Shown: one piece after another, positions 58,784 through 64,000 of the stretch | Position numbering within the stretch: position 1 is the first letter of the stretch | Layout: the number at the start of each line of letters is the position of its first letter | Origin: Cunninghamella blakesleeana | Lineage: Eukaryota > Mucoromycota > Mucoromycetes > Mucorales > Cunninghamellaceae | Assembly: GCA_017871115.1 (NCBI GenBank) | Contig: JAFCIZ010000002.1 | Location: forward strand, 2,811,501-2,875,500 | Reading direction: 5' to 3' | DNA: 64,000 bases | Notes under the pieces: model-generated | What the model was told of the DNA's origin: nothing | What the model saw: the letters and a program-made list of their open reading frames with translations, nothing else | Database searches by the model: none | Made by a program: the position numbers and the translations under genes

Positions 58784-61129
58784 TTAGGCAGCAGCAGCAG
58801 CAAAACCAGAAATCCAACCTATACGTTGTGATGATGATGATGATTGACGTTGTAATGTCCAATTGTCTATAGTATTTTGAATGTTGTTATATACAGAAGC
58901 ATTTTCTAAACAGTAACGTAATAATAATCGACGTAATCTTTCTTGAGAGTTTCTACATCCAGTCTATTATTTTTTTAATAGTGAAAAATGATAAAATGAT
59001 TAAAAAAAATTTTTTTTAATTACTTAATAATGCATATGTATATAAATATTTAAAAGATCACTTACAACAGCGGCCCTTTCATACCAAGAAATAGCTTCAT
59101 GAAGATTAGCTGGAACGCCGATTCCCTTTTCATAACATAAAGCTAAATGATATTGAGCGGAGACTTGACCTTGTTGAGCAGAGAGACGGAAGTATTTAAC
59201 AGCTAATGATAAGTTTTGTTGAATTCCAACACCAGTTTGTAAATGAATTCCCAATTTATCTTGAGCCCTAGCATGATGCTGAGCAGCAGCTTTGCGATAC
59301 CAATAAACAGCTTTTGTTAATTGAGGGGCAACGCCGATTCCATTTGCATAACAAAATCCAAGATTGCACTGGGCCCAAGGATTATTTTGTTTTGCAGCTT
59401 TCAAATACCAATACACTGCATGAGTAGGATCCTTTGTTAAGCCAAGCCCTTCTTCATAACAGAAGCCTAGTGAATTTTGAGCCAATGCATTTCCTTGCTT
59501 TGCTGATCTTCTAAACCATTTCACTGCTTCGCGCTCATTTTTCTTAACTCCGACACCATTACGATAACAGAATCCCAAAGATAATTGAGCGGGAGCATGA
59601 TGCTGTTCAGCGCTAAGGTAATACCAATATACAGCTTCACGTTCATTTACTTGGACTCCAATGCCATTTTGAAAACAATAGCCTAAGGAATGATAAGCAA
59701 AAATATTGCCTTGGTCCGCTGAACGTTTATACCATTGTACTGCCACATCTGGTTTTTTTTCTACCCCAATCCCGTTTTGATAACAAAATCCAAGATTATG
59801 TTGAGCACGAGCATGGCCTTGTTCTGCAGCTTGTGTATACCAAAGAGCGCCCAAAGATGGATTTTTTTCTACTCCAATACCATTTTGAAAGCAGTAACCA
59901 AGATTACATTGAGCCCATGGGTATCCTTGTTGAGCCGATCGTTCGTACCATTCCGTAGCTCTTTTTAAATCCTTTTCTACACCAATACCATCTTCATAAC
60001 AATACCCTAAAGCGTTTTGAGCAAAAGCATTTCCTTGTTGAGCTGCTTGACGGTACCATTCTACAGCACGTACTACATCTTTTAATACACCTATGCCTTC
60101 TTCATAGCAATACCCAATATTATAAATAGCTACTGTTTCCCCTTGAGTTGCAGCACGGCGATACCAAGTCATGGCCATAATTTCATCCTTTTCAACACCA
60201 AACCCTTCACCGTAACAATACCCTAAAATCCCTTGTCCACGCCCATTGCCTTGATCTGCACTTTGTTTGTACCACCGGAAGGCTTCCTTTGCATTTTTTG
60301 AAACAACGATGCCGTCATGGTAACACACGCCTAAACAATATTGACTAGCGGCACATTGATATACTCCTGCTGCATATCGGAACCAACTTAATCCTCTTTC
60401 TCCATACTGCTGTAACATAGTTTCATATTTGCCTGCTTCGCATCGATTCATTTTAACACCAGGTCTTCCATATTTACGTAAAAAAGCTAATCTTGCTAAT
60501 GCAACTAAACACACTTGATCTAATTGTTGAATAATGATTTTTTCATTAGAATGGTCCAACATCAATTCATGATCATGTTGCTGTTGCTGTTGATTAGTTG
60601 TAGTGGATGACGTTGATGATGGTGATAATATAGGGGAAGAAGAGTTTATTTTTAAAGTATTCATGGTTAAAAGATAATAATATTCAGCTTTTTCAAAATC
60701 GGTTTTCATCCCTAATCCAAATTCATAACAATATCCTAATATTGATTGAGATGCGCCCATAACTAAAGTCATTAGCTTGTTTTCTTCTTCTTCTTCTTTA
60801 TTTTTTTTATTTGAAAAAGAATGATGATCTCTTTGTTGCTGATATTCATGACTTAATTGCTGAAATATTTGAATAGCAATAGGTCTATTTAATGGACATT
60901 GATAACCATATAATGATTTCATAGCATGGTCAAATAAGGTTAAACAAGTTAATTCTGTATTACTATAAGTAGTAGATAAAGATACTAAAGTAGGTGCTGA
61001 TATGGATGTCATTCTATGATGAGATGAATTGATGGTAGTATTAGTAGTAGTGGAACGATTACTTTTCAAACGTTTCCCAAATACACGACGTGAATATTGC
61101 TGAACAAGTTGTGTTACTAATAGTGTCAT
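58784..61129 (-). CDS. Sel1-like repeat protein with 12 tandem repeats
   Basis: Exons 61129-59066 and 58963-58784 give 747 aa. After a Ser/Thr-rich N-terminus and a degenerate repeat (SQSILGYCYEFGLGM), twelve consecutive ~36-residue Sel1-like repeats run from about residue 255 to 685. The consensus is A-Q-x-x-LG-(Y/F)-CY-x-(N/E)-G-(I)-GV-x-K-(N/D)-x-x-x-A-V-x-WY-x-x-(A/S)-A-x-QG. They form an alpha-alpha superhelix that scaffolds protein complexes; fungal relatives act in chitin synthase activation, ER quality control or signalling. The last exon begins TGCRNSQERLRRLLLRYC and ends with an Ala run. I do not see the C-terminal CAAX box of Chs4/Skt5, so I leave the function open. Many repeats carry a paired Cys (CYEEG, CYQNG). 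Confidence 0.9.
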
Positions 61130-61379
61130 GAGTATTTAAAAAATAAAAAAATATATTAAAAAGAGTAAAGGAACGAAAATATTAATGGTATATATAGTAA
61201 TAACAATAATATAAAATATTATTATTAATAATATGAAGAATGAATGAAAGATGAATGTATATAAAAATGAATTAATAAAGAGAAAAAGATATAATAAAGT
61301 GGTTGAAAAAAAGAAAAAGAAAAGAAAAAGAAGAGAAAAAAAGGAAAGAGTTGTAAAAAAAAAAAAAGTGATGAAATTG

Positions 61380-61401
61380 AAAAAAAAAAAAAAAAAAAAA
61401 A
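61380..61401. repeat. A22 homopolymer in a purine tract
   Basis: A run of 22 A followed by GGGGGAGGA, part of a ~130-bp purine-rich segment upstream of the Sel1 gene. Confidence 0.85.
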
Positions 61402-61789
61402 GGGGGAGGAACTATTCCGAACCAAAAAAAATAAATATAAAAAAAATTTGACCAATTGAAAACCATATGCAAGCAAAAATATTATGTTTCATTGTAATAT
61501 ATATGATTTGGCGTTTTTCTTTTTTTCATTTTGTTTTTGTTTTTTTTTACCAAATCTGAAAGCATGGTGATATGCATTTTCTTATTTTAGTTGTAAATGA
61601 ACACAAAAAAAAAAATACCTCCACATTTAAAATTCCGGTTTTTTTTGCATATAGCCAGTTTATCTTGTATGATCCGAAGTTGTACCCGTTGTTGTTCTAT
61701 TTAACAAAAAGGCATTAAAAAAAACCTGAAGGCAGTACAAAAACAATAAATACGAAAGGCCGTGCATTCAAAAACCTTAATCAACCCTA

Positions 61790-61825
<36 letters not shown>
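61790..61825. repeat. (TA)n followed by (TG)n microsatellite
   Basis: About seven TA units followed by about ten TG units in the spacer upstream of the Sel1 gene. Confidence 0.85.
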
Positions 61826-62685
61826 ATAATATATTATTGAATTAGTTAATAATAATAATATTTATAATAATAAAGCAATTCAGTTCAATTCAATTGACGT
61901 TTTTATTAAAAAATGATAAACATATATGTATAAGCTTTTAATATTAGAAAAAGCTGCGTTTATAGTATATGATTCAATCTCAGCCCTACTCTCATATTAA
62001 AAATATTATGCCTCACTACTCTCACCCACACACACGCGCACTCTCTCTTTATTACTTTGGTGACGAATTTTTTTTTACCGGAGAACGGAACTCATTTCCC
62101 GTACAATACTATTATAACCACGAGTTTGATTCTTCTCCTTAGATGTTTATGTAATGTATGTTTTTTTTATTTCTTTCTTTTTCTTTTTTAAAATATATGA
62201 AAATAAATAAATATTATACTGAAATCGTAGACCATTTGATAGTCATTAATTTACTATTAAACTTATCTTTTTTTATTAGCAGATGATCATACAACTTTTG
62301 TTTTTTAAAAATACAGTTTTTTATTTATTATTTATTATTATTAAAAAAAATGTGATATTGAATTTCCTTCGGGTAACACCCGCCCTTTTAATTCTATTGT
62401 CACAATTTTTTTAACTATATATATATGGCTAAGATAATGTAAAAATAAATCTTAAAAATAAAAAAAACCTGTATAGTATTACAATGTTTTTTTTTTATTA
62501 TTATTATGTACATAACAATTATTATACGTACACTATTATATCACTATTTAAGCAATGAGGGTAACTCATTTAAGAAAGGAGAACGAAATCAACCGAGATC
62601 CATTATCTATTTTTATTTTTATTTATTTATTTTTTATGCTAATAATATACATCTATCGACCTAGTAAATTTTTTTCTATCCATTT

Positions 62686-63966
62686 TTAAAAGAAGATAGT
62701 ACGATGTTCATCGCTAGATTGTTGAGCCAATTCAATTAAACGAATACATAATAAACCATCTTCTGGTTTAACAATTAAATGAGAAGGATCATTTCGAAGA
62801 ATGGATTCTGCAACATTATTATAAAAAGCTACATAATCCCCTTTTTCCGTTTCAACTTGACCAATAATATGAGTTCCGCCTTGAAGAGTGGTATTAAGAC
62901 AACCCCATTGTTGTTGTGGATCTACACCATAACCGGCTTTAGAAGGTAATAATCCAGATTTTAATTGATCTTCTTGTACATCTAAATAATGTTTGACAAA
63001 AGAGCCATTCATCCCCCGCAAAGAAAATCGTAACACAGGGTCTTGTCTAGCTAACATACTACTTCTTAATACGGCTTTAAGGTTGTTGTCATATGTTAAA
63101 ATAATGGTAAAATCATCAGCTACGTTAGCTCCTTCAAGTTGACGTTGGTTGCTGATGGTGGCATAAATGCTTTTTGGTGTACCAAATAATGAGAGTGCTA
63201 AATAATAAAATAATAATAATAAATATATAGATATATAATGAAAATTAATAATTGTTGAAAATTTTCTGTCTTCTTTTATCCTTCGTCCTTTTTTCTATAT
63301 ATGTATATATCTATATATTTACTTTGATCAATTAAATGGGCACCCAAATCATACAACATGCCAGATCCAAGACCTTCTTGTTCTCTCCAGCCATTTTTAC
63401 TAAAGTTACGGAAACGATCAAAATGAGATTCAAATTCCACTAAGCGACCTAAATGTTCATTTTTGATTAATTTCTTTACTGTCAAAAAATCACCATCCCA
63501 TCTACGATTTTGATATACACTACAGATCTTATTAGTTTCTTTTGATACACGTACTAAAATTTCTGCCTCTTGGGATGTAATAGTAAAAGGTTTTTCAACA
63601 ACAACTATCAAGAAGAACAAAAAAAGAATATAGGTAGATAAATTAGCTTCCTATTCTTGATCCTTTTATCGTTTATCTTTTTTCCCTATATATTTATAGT
63701 CTCTATCACTGATATATTATTTAATATATTACCGTGTTTTCCTTTTTCCATAGCTTCTTTAGCAAGGGTAAAATGAGATTCATTTGGAGTTGTAATAACA
63801 ACTAAATCAACATTATTAAGAGCAAATAAATCTTCAGCACTAGTGACAGTTTGAATACCGGGATAAGCTGCTTGACTTTTGGTGCTACGGCGTTCAACAA
63901 CAGCCACTAAATTGAGATGGGGCGAAGATACTATTAATGGACAGTGGAAGGTTTGTGCTGACATGC
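62686..63966 (-). CDS. Gfo/Idh/MocA-family NAD(P)-dependent oxidoreductase (5' end off window)
   Basis: Exons visible are 63966-63733, 63604-63323 and 63197-62686, about 342 residues. An acceptor AG (63968-63967) just right of the first visible exon and the truncated opening GMSAQTFHCPLIV show that the start and the first glycine-rich strand lie beyond 64000. The Rossmann half continues with VVERRSTKSQAAYPG and NVDLVVITTPNESHF, then the family's VVVEKP catalytic Lys motif on the second exon. The C-terminal substrate domain has FESHFDRFR, GMLYDLGAHLIDQ, TLSLFGTPKSIYATI and GGTHIIGQVETEKGDY, and ends DEHRTIFF. It resembles the YdgJ-like cytosolic sugar or inositol dehydrogenase group; the substrate is unknown. 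Confidence 0.9.
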
Positions 63967-64000
63967 CTATTTAATTTTATATTATTAGTTGCATAATTAT

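Larger units (their letters stand above)
61130..62685. other. 1.56-kb spacer with purine tract and (TG)n
   Basis: Upstream of the Sel1 gene is a long purine-rich stretch (61300-61435) that ends in A22 and GGGGGAGG; on the coding strand this is a pyrimidine promoter tract. Further right are (TA)n and (TG)n repeats (61790-61825), a CAC/CGCG-containing patch (62020-62045) and a small GGGTAACACCC inverted word (62372-62382). The Phe/Lys frames in this region are by-products of the tract. No gene seen. Confidence 0.5.

Noticed and set aside
58784..61129. Chs4/Skt5 chitin synthase activator
   Set aside because: Sel1 repeats alone are not specific, and the C-terminus lacks the CAAX box of that family; the broader call was kept.
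61251..61476. Lys-rich and Phe-rich open frames on both strands
   Set aside because: They are by-products of the long purine tract upstream of the Sel1 gene.
63276..63322. Tail of the oxidoreductase second exon (KYIDIYIYRKKDEG)
   Set aside because: It follows a GTAAAT donor at 63322; the third exon continues the family sequence in phase.

Overview
The window looks like nuclear DNA of an early-diverging filamentous fungus, most likely a Mucoromycota/Mucorales species. The signs are very AT-rich sequence, many short GT-AG introns, Asn/Ser/Gln/Asp homopolymer tracts in proteins, and fungal genes such as CTK3, a CCC1/VIT iron transporter, a Bud14/Tea4-like SH3 protein and a split QPRTase gene, together with genes that basal fungi share with animals (PRL phosphatase, SCAP with an animal-like sterol-sensing domain, XLF, an LRRC58-like protein). 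The species cannot be named from sequence alone. All exon joins were made by hand from splice sites and frame continuity. No tRNA, rRNA, CRISPR array or intact transposon was seen.

Layout, left to right. 1-8 kb: 3' end of malonyl-CoA decarboxylase (+), a long SH3/RA-like polarity protein (-) and a Ptc7-type PP2C phosphatase (-). 8.06-14.5 kb: a 6.5-kb stretch with no supportable gene, holding a few coding-like relics and an island of visibly higher GC. 14.5-24.7 kb: UDP-glucose dehydrogenase (+), LRRC58-like LRR protein (+), ribosomal protein eL19 (+), Cfd1/NUBP2 Fe-S scaffold ATPase (+), a tiny membrane protein (-), a CCC1/VIT iron transporter with three microexons (+) and an unknown helical protein (-). 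24.9-39.3 kb: CTK3 (+), alpha-arrestin (+), an inositol-polyphosphate 5-phosphatase (-), SCAP (+) and EF-1alpha (-). 40.9-50.2 kb: PRL tyrosine phosphatase (+), a septation-type coiled-coil protein (-), QPRTase (+), XLF/Nej1 (+), an unknown 150-aa protein (-) and a universal stress protein (+). 51.1-64 kb: ABCC transporter (+), an unknown 140-aa protein (-), a 12-repeat Sel1 protein (-) and the 3' part of a Gfo/Idh/MocA oxidoreductase (-).

The genes are mostly unrelated housekeeping and regulatory loci, so this is ordinary core genome and not a cluster or an island. Several neighbours are divergent over 230-430 bp (unknown/CTK3, 5-phosphatase/SCAP, small membrane protein/VIT, unknown/USP) and could share promoters. 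Functional links are thematic only: SCAP implies a sterol-regulated SREBP pathway; Cfd1 and the iron transporter both touch iron metabolism; CTK3, eL19 and EF-1alpha belong to gene expression; the SH3 and septation-type proteins probably act in polarised growth.

The most interesting features are small-scale ones. A 16-nt microexon carries the catalytic Cys of the PRL phosphatase. The VIT gene has 17-, 17- and 10-nt microexons. Two genes have an intron inside or directly after the start codon. SCAP conserves its Insig- and COPII-contact positions and adds several lineage-type Cys clusters. XLF ends in a candidate Ku-binding motif. I saw no convincing wholly new system.
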